Source of the DNA: CAYPQL01 sp964412905
GTDB lineage: Bacteria; Patescibacteriota; Minisyncoccia; JAHIHE01; JAGLIN01
Length of the DNA: 47,254 nucleotides
NCBI GenBank assembly: GCA_964412905.1
Contig: CAYPQL010000002.1
Location: forward strand, 1-47,254
Reading direction: 5' to 3'
In this document: piece after piece, positions 8,272 through 16,588 of the stretch
Layout: each line of letters begins with the position of its first letter
How positions within the stretch are numbered: the first letter of the stretch is position 1
Notes under the pieces: model-generated
What the model was told of the DNA's origin: nothing
What the model saw: the letters and a program-made list of their open reading frames with translations, nothing else
Databases searched by the model: none
Translations under genes and position numbers: made by a program

Positions 8272-8409
8272 ATGAGTTTAGCTAATGATTTGGGATGGTG
8301 GTGGTTTGAACTGCGCATTGATATCAAGTGGCACAGGAGATGGTACTTGATAATGGCGACGCTCATAGCGTGCGCTATTATTACGCTAACAATAGGCATA
8401 TCAAATTAA
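8272..8409 (+). CDS. 45-aa single-pass membrane peptide with strong SD
   Basis: The product has a Trp-rich N-terminus (GWWWFELRIDIKWHRRW) followed by one hydrophobic segment (residues 26-43, roughly YLIMATLIACAIITLTIG). A near-perfect AAGGAGGTG lies 7 bases before the ATG, and an extended -10 promoter lies upstream, so expression is likely. The gene runs against its neighbours and overlaps the 3' end of metG by nine bases. The family is unrecognised. A basic, aromatic juxtamembrane region with one helix would fit a small membrane regulator or a toxin-like peptide, but this is speculation. An 8-bp inverted repeat (8322-8329 and 8345-8352) lies within it. Confidence 0.7.
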   Translation: MSLANDLGWWWFELRIDIKWHRRWYLIMATLIACAIITLTIGISN

Positions 8410-10068
8410 GCGCGGGAACAAGCTCTCGCCTTTTTTTATTTTCGCGCCATGTTTCAATCCGCCCCATTTTTGCGCTTCGGTTAAAGTTTTAGATAATTCT
8501 ACAGCCCTTTCTTTTCCGTCCGCAAACAATTGCGTAAATATTTTATCCGAAGTTTCGGGCATAAACGGGCGAATCATCCATGCGATATGGCGCAAGCTTT
8601 CTAGCAAATTATAAATCACTTTCGCTTTATCTTCCCCTTCCATCTGCCACGGCTTATTTTTTTCAATATATTCATCGCAACTGCTCATAAATTTTCTTGT
8701 CATTTCCAAAGCCTCGTTTAGTTTGAAATTATTTAAGGACTTTTCATAATCCAGCCAAGCATTTTTAATTGTAGTCTCAAATTCTAAATTTCCAATTTCC
8801 AATTTCCAATTTCCAATTTCTATTTTCTCCGCCATCGCCAAAACCCTTGCCGTTAAATTCCCCAGCCCGTTCGCCAGATCTGCTTGATAGATTTCCTCAA
8901 ATCTTTCGTAGGAAAAATCGCCGTCTCCGCCGGAGGGAATTTCTTTGAGGAGAAAATATCGCAAAGCGTCAACGCTTTTATATTTATTAACAACTTCAAA
9001 CGGATCAACAACATTGCCGATGGACTTGCTCATTTTTTGCCCGCCGGAAGTTATAAATCCGTGGACGAATATTTTTTTAGAGAGAGGCAGTTTCGCCGAT
9101 AAAAGCATCGCCGGCCAAATTGCGGCGTGAAATCTCAAAATATCTTTTCCGATTAAATGGATGTCTGCTGGCCAGTATTTTTGGAAATTAACTTGATTAT
9201 CAGACTGTTTAGGAATTGTCATTTCGAGCCCTCGCGAGAAATCTGAATTTTTAGAAATATCTGCGATTTTAGATTTCTCGCTGATGCTCGAAATGACAGG
9301 ATTTTTATTTTTCGCATAGTCTGGATTATCTCCATAACCCAGCGCGGAAATATAATTTGTAAGGGCGTCGCACCAAACATACATTGTCTGAGTTTCGTCG
9401 TCTGGAACCGGCACGCCCCAATCTAAAACGGTTTTGGACCTTGAGAAACTAATGTCTTTCAAGCCGATTTTAACAACATTAAGTATCTCATTTTTTCTGG
9501 ACTCCGGAACAATTTTCAATTCGTCGGATTCTATGAGTTTTTGAATTTTGTCCGAATATTTAGAAAGCTTAAAAAAATAATTTTCTTCCTTGATTTTCTC
9601 TGGCGCTTTTTGATGATTTGGGCAATTGCCATTAATCAAATCTTTTTCAGTGATATATTCCTCGCAGCCAACGCAATAATATCCTTCATAATTTGATTTA
9701 TAAATATCTCCCGCTTCAACAAGCTTCTTCCAAATTTTTTGCGCCGCCGGCCAATGGCGGATTTGATCGGTAGTTCTGATAAAATCGTCATTGGAAACAT
9801 TAAGCCTGTCCAATAACTCTCTGAACTTTACCGAATTTTTATCTACAAAATCCTGCGGCGCCATTTTATTTTTCTCCGCGGTTTTTTTTATTTTTGTGCC
9901 GTTTTCATCTGTTCCCGACAAAAAGAAAACATCCTCGCCAAGCAACCTATGGAACCTCGCCAAAACATCCGCCTGCAAAATTTCCAAAGCATACCCAATA
10001 TGCGGCGCGGCATTGGCATACGCGATTGAAGTGGTTATGTAGAATTTTTTTTGTTTAGGGGTTGACAT
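8401..10068 (-). CDS. metG: Methionyl-tRNA synthetase
   Basis: This class I synthetase of 555 residues charges tRNA-Met. HIGY at residues 23-26 is its HIGH motif. A zinc knuckle follows (CVGCEEY...NGNCPNH), then the WCDALTNYISALGY block and KMSKS in GGQKMSKSIGNVV. There is no C-terminal tRNA-binding EMAP domain. Two insertions are unusual. An 82-bp palindromic element (9217-9298) adds a Ser/Lys-rich peptide between GYGDNPDY and the WPADIHLIGKDI block. A 7-bp array (8789-8816) adds EIGNWKLEIGN in the anticodon domain. Neither breaks the frame. No SD is present, and the start codon overlaps the -35 box of the divergent small gene. Confidence 0.97.
   Translation of the reverse strand: MSTPKQKKFYITTSIAYANAAPHIGYALEILQADVLARFHRLLGEDVFFLSGTDENGTKIKKTAEKNKMAPQDFVDKNSVKFRELLDRLNVSNDDFIRTTDQIRHWPAAQKIWKKLVEAGDIYKSNYEGYYCVGCEEYITEKDLINGNCPNHQKAPEKIKEENYFFKLSKYSDKIQKLIESDELKIVPESRKNEILNVVKIGLKDISFSRSKTVLDWGVPVPDDETQTMYVWCDALTNYISALGYGDNPDYAKNKNPVISSISEKSKIADISKNSDFSRGLEMTIPKQSDNQVNFQKYWPADIHLIGKDILRFHAAIWPAMLLSAKLPLSKKIFVHGFITSGGQKMSKSIGNVVDPFEVVNKYKSVDALRYFLLKEIPSGGDGDFSYERFEEIYQADLANGLGNLTARVLAMAEKIEIGNWKLEIGNLEFETTIKNAWLDYEKSLNNFKLNEALEMTRKFMSSCDEYIEKNKPWQMEGEDKAKVIYNLLESLRHIAWMIRPFMPETSDKIFTQLFADGKERAVELSKTLTEAQKWGGLKHGAKIKKGESLFPRLI
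8789..8816. repeat. Heptamer array (TTTCCAA)4 inside metG
   Basis: Four perfect 7-bp tandem copies encode EIGNWKLEIGNLEF on the minus strand, at the start of the helical anticodon-binding domain. Confidence 0.92.
9217..9298. repeat. Palindromic element, TGTCATTTCGAGC family, inside metG
   Basis: It starts TGTCATTTCGAGC and ends GCTCGAAATGACA, with inner GAGAAATCT/AGATTTCTC arms. It is in frame within metG and encodes about 27 residues. Other copies lie at 11122-11207, 14038-14122, 33988-34100 and 38591-38675, all intergenic. Confidence 0.9.
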
Positions 10069-10090
10069 AAAATAATTTGAGATATAAACT
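10062..10090 (+). promoter_or_regulatory. Promoter of the winged-helix gene
   Basis: TTGACA (10062-10067), a 17-bp spacer and TAAACT (10085-10090). The -35 box overlaps the metG start codon on the other strand. A GGGAGG SD follows at 10101-10106. Confidence 0.65.
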
Positions 10091-10113
10091 ACAAATAATC
10101 GGGAGGGATTTTT

Positions 10114-10389
10114 ATGAAGAAAATAAGGAAAAAGCCAGAAATGGATCCGCTGGCTATAAAGATTTTAGAGATTTGCAGAGAATGTAAATCTTTAGCCACA
10201 ATTAGAAACGAGCTAAAGGCGACCTATAAAAATATTGGACCCGTAATAAATCAGTTAGAAGAAGATGGTTTAGTAGAATGCATTGAGGTGTCTGATGAAA
10301 AAAATAAAATAAAAAGAAGTGAATATTCTGTATACATTAAGAATACTTGCTATAAAACCACAAAAAAAGGGGTTGATAAAATAATTTAA
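10114..10389 (+). CDS. Small winged-helix-like DNA-binding protein
   Basis: The basic 91-residue protein begins MKKIRKKPEMDPLAIKILE. The block CKSLATIRNELKATYKNIGPVINQLEEDGLVE looks like the helix-turn-helix and wing of an ArsR/MarR-type winged helix, in which a recognition helix precedes LEEDGLV. This is pattern-based. It has its own consensus promoter and an SD (GGGAGG, 7 bases before the ATG), unlike the core genes around it. It is divergent from metG and convergent with rsmI, overlapping the 3' end of rsmI by four bases. A likely role is local transcription control, with unknown targets. Confidence 0.75.
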   Translation: MKKIRKKPEMDPLAIKILEICRECKSLATIRNELKATYKNIGPVINQLEEDGLVECIEVSDEKNKIKRSEYSVYIKNTCYKTTKKGVDKII

Positions 10390-11051
10390 TGAACAACAAC
10401 AACAAACTCTCCCTTGACTTGGTCAGGGATTATTTTTTTTGCCACATCTTCCGGTTTTCCCCTGTAAATCGTTTCATAGATTTTTGTAAGTTCCCGGCAA
10501 ATGGCTATTTCACGATCGGGGAGATATTTTTGCAAACTGTCCAAGGTTTTCATAATCCTGTGGCAAGATTCGTAAAAAACGGCGGTTCTTTTTTCTTTGG
10601 ATAAATTTTCAAAGAAAGTCTGCCTTCCTTTTTTGTGCGGGACAAATCCGAGGAAAATAAAATTGTCCGTTGGAAATCCGGAAACGCTGAGCGCGGAAAT
10701 GACCGCGGAAGCGCCGGGAATAGGGATTATTTTTACATCAACATTATTATCAACCAAATGCCTAATCAGCAAATTTCCCGGATCGGAAATTCCGGGAGTG
10801 CCGGCGTCGCTCACCAGCGCCAAATTTTTTCCTTCGTTTATCAAACCAATTATTCTATTAATCTTATCCAGCTTGCTGTGCTGATGATAGCTCATCATCG
10901 GCGTTTGAATTTCATACCTGTTTAATAATTTTTTTGTCTGCCTTGTATCCTCGCACAAAATCAAATCCGCCTCTCTTAAAACCCTCAATGCTCTGAGGGT
11001 TATGTCTTCCAGATTTCCGATCGGCGTGGCGATGATGTATAAGTTTGGCAT
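10386..11051 (-). CDS. rsmI: 16S rRNA 2'-O-ribose C1402 methyltransferase RsmI
   Basis: RsmI methylates the ribose of C1402 in the 16S rRNA decoding centre using SAM. The tetrapyrrole-methylase fold is clear: YIIATPIGNLEDITLRAL at the N-terminus, then LCEDTRQTKKLL, SDAGTPGISDPG in the cofactor site, GFPTDNFIFLGF and FYESCHRI. At 221 residues it lacks the C-terminal extension found in the roughly 286-residue E. coli enzyme. A 7-bp array (11052-11079) abuts the start codon directly, and there is no SD. Confidence 0.97.
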   Translation of the reverse strand: MPNLYIIATPIGNLEDITLRALRVLREADLILCEDTRQTKKLLNRYEIQTPMMSYHQHSKLDKINRIIGLINEGKNLALVSDAGTPGISDPGNLLIRHLVDNNVDVKIIPIPGASAVISALSVSGFPTDNFIFLGFVPHKKGRQTFFENLSKEKRTAVFYESCHRIMKTLDSLQKYLPDREIAICRELTKIYETIYRGKPEDVAKKIIPDQVKGEFVVVVH

Positions 11052-11079
11052 AAATTAGAAATTGGAAATTAGAGATTGG
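11052..11079. repeat. Heptamer array abutting the rsmI start codon
   Basis: Four 7-bp units (AAATTAG, AAATTGG, AAATTAG, AGATTGG) lie immediately before the minus-strand ATG of rsmI, so the transcript leader ends in CTAATTT-type units with no SD. Confidence 0.88.
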
Positions 11080-11121
11080 GCAACTACTCAACTACTCTAA
11101 AAAACATTTATCCTAAAAATC

Positions 11122-11207
11122 TGTCATTTCGAACGCCTCGTGAGAAATCTAAGCGTTATAGAAATATCTAAAGTTTATAGATTTCTCGCTAATCGCTCGA
11201 AATGACA
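11122..11207. repeat. Palindromic element, TGTCATTTCGAGC family, intergenic
   Basis: Ends TGTCATTTCGAAC and GCTCGAAATGACA with inner GAGAAATCT/AGATTTCTC arms. It lies between the AI-2E-type permease gene and rsmI. Confidence 0.88.
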
Positions 11208-11240
11208 AAAAAGGCGAGTAGTTGCGAAATCGGTAATGTT

Positions 11241-12305
11241 TTATTGTGTTCTTTCACTATCTTTCTCCTTGTGACTGTAAAAATCCCCCAGAACAATTGA
11301 AGCAATCGTGGTGACCGGAATGGCCAGGATAATTCCCATAATCCCGGCGAATTGTCCGCCGATTAGCATAGCGATTATAATTATAACGGGATGAAGGCCG
11401 ACCGATTTTTCCATAACCTTGGGAACAATCAAATAATTTTCAAATTGCTGGATGAAAAAATATAAAATCAAAGTGGCGGCGGCAAGAAAAGGAGAAATTG
11501 TAAAAGCGATGGCAATAGCTGGTATTGCGGACAAGGCTGGACCTATATATGGAATTAATTCCAGAACACCAGCGATTATTCCTAAAACTAGAGCATAAGG
11601 AACGCCAATTATAGACAATCCTATAAATGTCACAAAGCCAATAATAAAACCCAAAAACATTTGTCCCATAAACCATTTTCCAAGCTTAACTTCAATTTTT
11701 TTTATAATCCCAAGAGCTTGATTTCTATATTCAACGGGAACTAATGCTTGAACAAATTTTTCAACTCCATTTTCTTCAACAACAAGATAGAAAGATATAA
11801 CAAGAATAAGCACTGCGGAAAGAAGGCCTCCCAAAAATCCCAAAACACCAACGAGAATATTGGAAGTTACATTTTTTAGAGATGTGCTTGCTTCAAGCAG
11901 GACATTTTGCAAAGGTTCTGAAATATTATAATTAAATGAACCATCGGTAATTAAATTTTGGTCAGATATTGCAGTGAAATCAATTCCGGTATTTTTCATA
12001 TATGTCGGGAAATGGGAAGCCAAAGCGCCGAGTTCTTTGGCAAGGGGAGGCGCTACTAGATAACTAAGCAATCCGAAAAAAAGGAACGCCGCCATAAACA
12101 AACTCGCCGCTCCCGCGACTCTAGGAATTTTTTTCTTTTGCATCTTGTCAACAGCCGGATTCATAATTAAAGCGAGAATTATTGATATAAAAATTATAAA
12201 TATTATGCCTTTCAAATAGACAATTGCGAACAAAGCAAAAATGACTATAAAGAATTTTATAATGCTTTCATACGACAGATCCACGGTTTGTTTTTGATTT
12301 TCCAT
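11241..12305 (-). CDS. AI-2E family (PerM/YdiK-like) membrane permease
   Basis: The 354-residue integral membrane protein has about seven or eight hydrophobic segments. The family architecture is visible: paired N-terminal helices (residues 15-48), another near 67-85, a soluble loop, then a C-terminal block with GFVTFIGLSIIGVPYALVLGIIAGVLELIPYIGP-type sequence and a final G-rich pair of helices. The family name comes from a proposed autoinducer exporter, but members also act as Na+/H+ antiporters or efflux proteins, so the substrate is unknown. It lies 16 bases downstream of the M16 peptidase gene, probably in one transcript. Confidence 0.95.
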   Translation of the reverse strand: MENQKQTVDLSYESIIKFFIVIFALFAIVYLKGIIFIIFISIILALIMNPAVDKMQKKKIPRVAGAASLFMAAFLFFGLLSYLVAPPLAKELGALASHFPTYMKNTGIDFTAISDQNLITDGSFNYNISEPLQNVLLEASTSLKNVTSNILVGVLGFLGGLLSAVLILVISFYLVVEENGVEKFVQALVPVEYRNQALGIIKKIEVKLGKWFMGQMFLGFIIGFVTFIGLSIIGVPYALVLGIIAGVLELIPYIGPALSAIPAIAIAFTISPFLAAATLILYFFIQQFENYLIVPKVMEKSVGLHPVIIIIAMLIGGQFAGIMGIILAIPVTTIASIVLGDFYSHKEKDSERTQ

Positions 12306-12321
12306 AATAATATTTTAGATG

Positions 12322-13584
12322 TTAAAATTTCAAAATCTTCTCAAATATTTTTTTGTTTTTAAACGGGCCGATGATTGCCAGATTCAGCTTGTTATTGACA
12401 AAAATGTCTCGCGCCACTCTTTGGATGTCTTCGCCTGTGACTCTGTCTATTCTAGCAAACTTTTCTTCCAAGGTCAAAATCTTTCCGCTTCCCAATTCTT
12501 GCCCCGCGATAAAATTCGCTACGGAGCTTGACGATTCCATAGATATCACAGTCTGCCCTTTCAGATAATCTTTAGCCCTTTGTATCTCTTCGGCGCTTGC
12601 TTTTTCCCGCTTTATTTTTTTATATTCATCCATAATAAGTTTGATGGCTTCAAGGCACTTTTCATTATTCACGCCGGTCTGCGCCGCCAAATATCCGACA
12701 TCTTTATAATTTTCAGGCGAGGTATAAATATAATAAGCCAGCCCTTTTTCCACGACGGACATATAAAGGCGGGAGCTCATATTTCCTCCGAGCATAATGC
12801 TCAAAATATCCAGCGCGTAAATATCTTTGTGGTTTATGCCATAACCTCGCGCCCCCAGGCATAAATGCGTCTGATCCGTTTTTTTGTATTTCAGAAAAAC
12901 ATTCGGGTTTTTCTGCTTGTCATAAGCTTTGATTTGTTTTTTGGATTTATTTTTGTTTGCCGAATTGAAATAGCGGCCTATTTTATTCTTTACTATTTTC
13001 TCGTCAAAATTTCCCGCGACTGCGACAATGACATTATCGCCTGTGTAATATTTCTTGTAATAATCCAAAAAATCTTTTCTTTGGACGGAGCGCATAGTTT
13101 CTTTGGTTCCGCCGATGTCCCATCCCATAGGGCAATTCGGATATAAGGCTTCTTCGAAAAGAAACGGAATTCTCATCAGCGGATTATCAAGAAACATATT
13201 CAGCTCTTCAATCACCGTTCCTCTTTCCGCTTCAATGTCTTCCGCGGTAAATTTTGAATTCAAAAGCATATCGGAAATGACATCCAACGCCAAATCGCAA
13301 TGCTTGCTGTCGACTTTCGCCCAGAATCCGGTATGTTCTTTTCCCGTGAAAGCGTTGTACGATCCTCCGACGCTGTCCAGCTCTTTGGCGATATCAAGCT
13401 TGGTCGGCCGTTTCGCGGTTCCTTTGAAAAACATATGCTCCAGAAAATGCGAGATCCCTCTGTTCTTTTTGTTCTCGTTTTTTGAGCCGGTTCCGATAAC
13501 GACTAAAACAGTAACGGTTTTTGTTGATTTCATCGGCGCCAAAATAACCCTTACGCCATTAGCCAGTTTTGATTTTTTATACAT
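12322..13584 (-). CDS. M16 family zinc peptidase (pitrilysin/insulinase-like)
   Basis: The 420-residue protein has the inverted zinc motif HFLEH at residues 46-50, and the third ligand is likely in the downstream EDIEAERGTVIEEL helix. M16B peptidases such as PqqL and mitochondrial processing peptidase-like enzymes cut peptides inside a clam-shell dimer. The second half carries the typical LGGNMSSRLYMSVVEKGLAYYIY block. There is no signal peptide, so it is probably cytoplasmic. It sits between a small SD-led gene upstream and the permease gene downstream, all on the minus strand. Confidence 0.96.
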   Translation of the reverse strand: MYKKSKLANGVRVILAPMKSTKTVTVLVVIGTGSKNENKKNRGISHFLEHMFFKGTAKRPTKLDIAKELDSVGGSYNAFTGKEHTGFWAKVDSKHCDLALDVISDMLLNSKFTAEDIEAERGTVIEELNMFLDNPLMRIPFLFEEALYPNCPMGWDIGGTKETMRSVQRKDFLDYYKKYYTGDNVIVAVAGNFDEKIVKNKIGRYFNSANKNKSKKQIKAYDKQKNPNVFLKYKKTDQTHLCLGARGYGINHKDIYALDILSIMLGGNMSSRLYMSVVEKGLAYYIYTSPENYKDVGYLAAQTGVNNEKCLEAIKLIMDEYKKIKREKASAEEIQRAKDYLKGQTVISMESSSSVANFIAGQELGSGKILTLEEKFARIDRVTGEDIQRVARDIFVNNKLNLAIIGPFKNKKIFEKILKF

Positions 13585-13594
13585 TCCAATTTTT

Positions 13595-13993
13595 TTAATT
13601 ATTTAATCCGGCGGTTCCCTTATTATTTCCATTATACACAAAAACGCGACAAAGCAACAGATAAAAAATTAAATCTCTTTTGTTGAAGAGATTTATTATT
13701 ATTTCTTGATTATAATTTATTTCAGCCAATAATAATGTTTGATCATTATCATTAGCTTTTTGAAGAAACTTTTTATATAAGCCTATCTCATATAAAGAAA
13801 TCAAAATTTTCCAAAAAGTTTTTAGATAAATTATTTCGTTGTCCATATTTTGTTGCTTTTCTATTTCTCCAATAAATTTTTCTGAATTTGATTTTATCTT
13901 TTCTTTTTTCTCCTCTCTTTTTTTCTTCTCTATCTCTTTCTTTGCTTCTTCTAGCTTTATGTTATCGCGATGTTTGCGAATTAACAAACTCAT
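13595..13993 (-). CDS. Small hypothetical protein with a charged coiled-coil N-terminus
   Basis: The product has 132 residues. Residues 12-52 are a Lys/Glu-rich probable coiled coil, and the rest is more hydrophobic and helical (KTFWKILISLYEIGLYKKFL, DLIFYLLLCRVFVYNG). The family is unrecognised. AAGGAGGAG lies 6 bases before the ATG, a near-perfect SD. The M16 peptidase gene starts 10 bases after its stop codon. A minus-strand promoter at 14328-14355 with a structured leader candidate could drive this gene and the peptidase and permease genes after it. Confidence 0.72.
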   Translation of the reverse strand: MSLLIRKHRDNIKLEEAKKEIEKKKREEKKEKIKSNSEKFIGEIEKQQNMDNEIIYLKTFWKILISLYEIGLYKKFLQKANDNDQTLLLAEINYNQEIIINLFNKRDLIFYLLLCRVFVYNGNNKGTAGLNN

Positions 13994-14037
13994 CTTTTCT
14001 CCTCCTTTTTAATTAGTTCTCGTTGAAATAATTTATT

Positions 14038-14122
14038 TGTCATTTCGAGCATGTCGCGAGAAATCTATAATCTTTAGATATTTCTACATGCTCAGATTTC
14101 TCACGATGCGTTCGAAATGACA
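14038..14122. repeat. Palindromic element, TGTCATTTCGAGC family, intergenic
   Basis: Ends TGTCATTTCGAGC and GTTCGAAATGACA with inner GAGAAATCT/AGATTTCTC arms. It lies between the structured RNA candidate and the SD-led small gene at 13993. Confidence 0.88.
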
Positions 14123-14157
14123 GGACGATAGGACTATTTTAACAAGAGCTAATCAAA

Positions 14158-14321
14158 ATCCAAAAGGCCGGAAACTAGCAGTTTCTAAATGATACGAACT
14201 ACAGACTTTGCTGCTATTATTTTTACATAATAGCGAGGAGAGAGTTTTGCAAAACATATAGCCCGATTAGAATACCGCTAATTATCCGACCTTTTGGATG
14301 CAATGTATAACGGCTAATTGT
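14158..14321 (-). ncRNA. Candidate structured RNA or leader with its own promoter
   Basis: A minus-strand consensus promoter (14328-14355) would start an RNA near 14321. The RNA closes with a 10-bp perfect helix (14158-14167 with 14290-14299), extended by CGG/CCG after one mismatch. Inside are at least four hairpins: TTAG/CTAA, GTTTTGCAAAAC, GCTATTAT/ATAATAGC and GAAAC/GTTTC. The 3' arm is followed by TTTTGATT, a weak U tract. I matched it to no known family: no tmRNA, SRP, T-box or tRNA signature is visible. It may be a small RNA or the leader of the gene at 13595-13993. Covariation has not been tested. Confidence 0.45.
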
Positions 14322-14327
14322 ATCAAC

Positions 14328-14355
14328 ATTATAGATGTTTTTTACGGTTTGTCAA
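14328..14355 (-). promoter_or_regulatory. Consensus minus-strand promoter
   Basis: On the minus strand TTGACA (14355-14350), a 16-bp spacer and TATAAT (14333-14328). It faces the structured RNA candidate and the small gene at 13993. Confidence 0.8.
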
Positions 14356-14471
14356 TAATAAGTTATAAAAGTTCATAAAGTTCATAAAGTTGAAAGTCTG
14401 TATCATCTAAAATTTATATTATGGACTTTATAACTTTATGAACTTTCAACTTTCTAACTTATCCCTCTCTC

Positions 14472-14500
14472 TTGAAGTATTCGCTTTTTTGGTATATACT
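14472..14500 (+). promoter_or_regulatory. gyrB promoter
   Basis: TTGAAG (14472-14477), a 17-bp spacer and TATACT (14495-14500). A transcript would start near 14507, so the upstream in-frame ATG at 14438 cannot be used from it. This decides the gyrB start at 14537. Confidence 0.8.
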
Positions 14501-14536
14501 AGTGGAGTGATAATAAATATTAACTTATTGAAACTT

Positions 14537-16588
14537 ATGGTTAAGGCAAGTAAAAAGGGCAAAGAAGCTGTGGCGAAAAAATCCGAATATGGCGCAAATC
14601 AAATTCAGGTTTTGGAGGGCTTGTCGCCGGTGCGGAAAAGGCCGGGAATGTATATCGGCGGGACTGGGCTTGAAGGGCTTCATCATCTGGTTTGGGAAGT
14701 GGTTGATAATTCCATTGACGAAGCAATGGCGGGATATTGCAATAATGTTGAGATTGAATTGCGGAAGGATAATATGGTTATGGTTTCCGATAACGGCCGG
14801 GGAATTCCGGTTGAAAAACATCCGCAGACCAAAAAATCAACTTTGGAAACGGTGCTTACGATTCTGCACGCCGGAGGAAAGTTCGGTGGAGAAGGATATA
14901 AAGTGTCCGGCGGACTTCACGGAGTCGGCATCAGCGTGGTGAATGCTTTAAGCGTTTATATGAAAGCGGAAGTGAGAAGAGAGGGAAAAATCTGGTCGCA
15001 AGAATACAAGCAGGGAAAGCCGAAGTCGCCGGTAAAGCCGACCGGAAAAACAAAAGAAACCGGGACGACAATAATTTTTCAGGCGGATCCCGAGATATTC
15101 GCGGAAATAAAATTCGATTGGGATAAGATTATCTCAAGAATGCGGCAGCAAGCCTATCTTACAAAAGGAGTAAAAATAAAAATAACAGACTTAAGAGAAG
15201 AAGATAAGAAGAAATCTTATACATTCTATTTTGACGGCGGCGTTGTTTCTTATGTGAAGCATTTAAACAGGGGGAAGGAAGTCAAAAACAAAGTTCCGTT
15301 TTATGTGGAAAAAGAAAGCGAGGAAATTTTGACGGAAATCGCGATGCAATATAACGATGGCTATAAAGAGCATGTTTTCGCTTTTGCGAACAACATCCAT
15401 ACCGTTGACGGCGGAACGCATGTCGTCGGGTTCCGTTCTGCCCTGACAAGAACTTTTAATTCGTTTGCCAGAAAAAAAGGATACCTGAAAGAAAAAGATG
15501 AGAATTTGACGGGCGAAGATATTATGGAAGGCTTGACTGTCGTTATAAATATCAAGCTCAAAGATCCTCAATTTGAAGGGCAGACGAAAGCAAAGCTTGG
15601 AAACGCCAATGTGAAATCCGTCGTGGCGGGAGTTATGTCCGTCGCTTTGGATGAATATCTTGAAGAAAATCCGAACGATGCCAGAGAAATTCTCGGCAAA
15701 TGCATTTTGACCGCCAAAGCGAGAGTCGCGGCGCGCGCCGCCAGAGACACGATTATCAGAAAAGGCGCGCTGGAAGGAATGACCTTGCCCGGAAAGCTGG
15801 CTGACTGTTCGGACAGAAAATCGGAGAATTGCGAAATTTATATCGTGGAGGGAGACAGCGCCGGCGGAAGCGCGAAGCAGGGCAGGGACAGATCTTTTCA
15901 GGCGATTCTGCCTCTTCGCGGAAAAATTTTGAATGTGGAAAGAGCAAGGCTGGACAGAATGCTTTCTTCAAATGAAATTAAAACTTTAATAATCGCGATG
16001 GGGACAAGCGTGGGCGAATCGTTTGATATTACAAAACTCAGATATAACAGAATTATAATTATGACCGATGCCGATGTTGACGGCGCCCATATTCGGACAT
16101 TGCTTTTGACCTTGTTTTACAGGTATTTTGAACAGCTTATCACGGAAGGGCATATTTATATCGCCCAGCCGCCGCTGTTTAAAATTCAAGCCGGAAAATC
16201 TTTCAAGTATGTTTTTTCGGAAGAAGAAAAAGACGGGGTCGTCAAAGAATTCAGAAAAATGCTTGACGAAAGAAAGGGCAAAAAGGAAATAAAAGAAACG
16301 GCGGACGAGGATGCGAGCGCGGAAGAGCTGGAAGCTATGGCGCAAGAAGGCGGAGAAGGCGAAATGAAAGGAATAACTATCCAAAGATATAAAGGCCTCG
16401 GAGAAATGAATCCGACTCAGCTTTGGGAAACGACAATGGATCCGAAAACGAGGATTATGAAAAAAGTTTCCATTGAAGACGCCGAAAAGGCTGACGAGGT
16501 TTTTGACATTTTAATGGGAAACGAAGTTGAACCGAGAAAAAAATTCATCCAAACTCACGCCAAAAAAGTGAGAAATTTGGATGTGTAA
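14537..16588 (+). CDS. gyrB: DNA gyrase subunit B
   Basis: This is the ATPase subunit of the type II topoisomerase that supercoils DNA. The start at 14537 (MVKASKKGKEAV) is chosen because the promoter lies inside the longer reading frame. The 683-residue product shows the GHKL ATPase motifs (EVVDNSIDEAMAG, DNGRGIPVEKHP, GGLHGVGISVVNAL), the transducer, and the TOPRIM domain with EGDSAGGSAKQGRDR, PLRGKILNVE and MTDADVDGAHIRTLLLTLFYR. The C-terminus has the conserved QRYKGLGEMNPTQLWETTM. A charged insertion near residues 597-620 (KKEIKETADEDASAEELEAM) is variable in the family. ParE is an alternative but less likely. No SD is present. Confidence 0.97.
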   Translation: MVKASKKGKEAVAKKSEYGANQIQVLEGLSPVRKRPGMYIGGTGLEGLHHLVWEVVDNSIDEAMAGYCNNVEIELRKDNMVMVSDNGRGIPVEKHPQTKKSTLETVLTILHAGGKFGGEGYKVSGGLHGVGISVVNALSVYMKAEVRREGKIWSQEYKQGKPKSPVKPTGKTKETGTTIIFQADPEIFAEIKFDWDKIISRMRQQAYLTKGVKIKITDLREEDKKKSYTFYFDGGVVSYVKHLNRGKEVKNKVPFYVEKESEEILTEIAMQYNDGYKEHVFAFANNIHTVDGGTHVVGFRSALTRTFNSFARKKGYLKEKDENLTGEDIMEGLTVVINIKLKDPQFEGQTKAKLGNANVKSVVAGVMSVALDEYLEENPNDAREILGKCILTAKARVAARAARDTIIRKGALEGMTLPGKLADCSDRKSENCEIYIVEGDSAGGSAKQGRDRSFQAILPLRGKILNVERARLDRMLSSNEIKTLIIAMGTSVGESFDITKLRYNRIIIMTDADVDGAHIRTLLLTLFYRYFEQLITEGHIYIAQPPLFKIQAGKSFKYVFSEEEKDGVVKEFRKMLDERKGKKEIKETADEDASAEELEAMAQEGGEGEMKGITIQRYKGLGEMNPTQLWETTMDPKTRIMKKVSIEDAEKADEVFDILMGNEVEPRKKFIQTHAKKVRNLDV

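Noticed and set aside
8208..8399. 63-aa minus-strand frame between tatD and metG
   Set aside because: It is the complement of the SD-led 45-aa gene, has a histidine- and serine-rich composition typical of antisense frames, and has no initiation signal.
14438..14536. N-terminal extension of gyrB by 33 codons
   Set aside because: A good promoter lies inside it, and the extension is encoded by AACTTTC-type repeats. The ATG at 14537 fits GyrB alignments.
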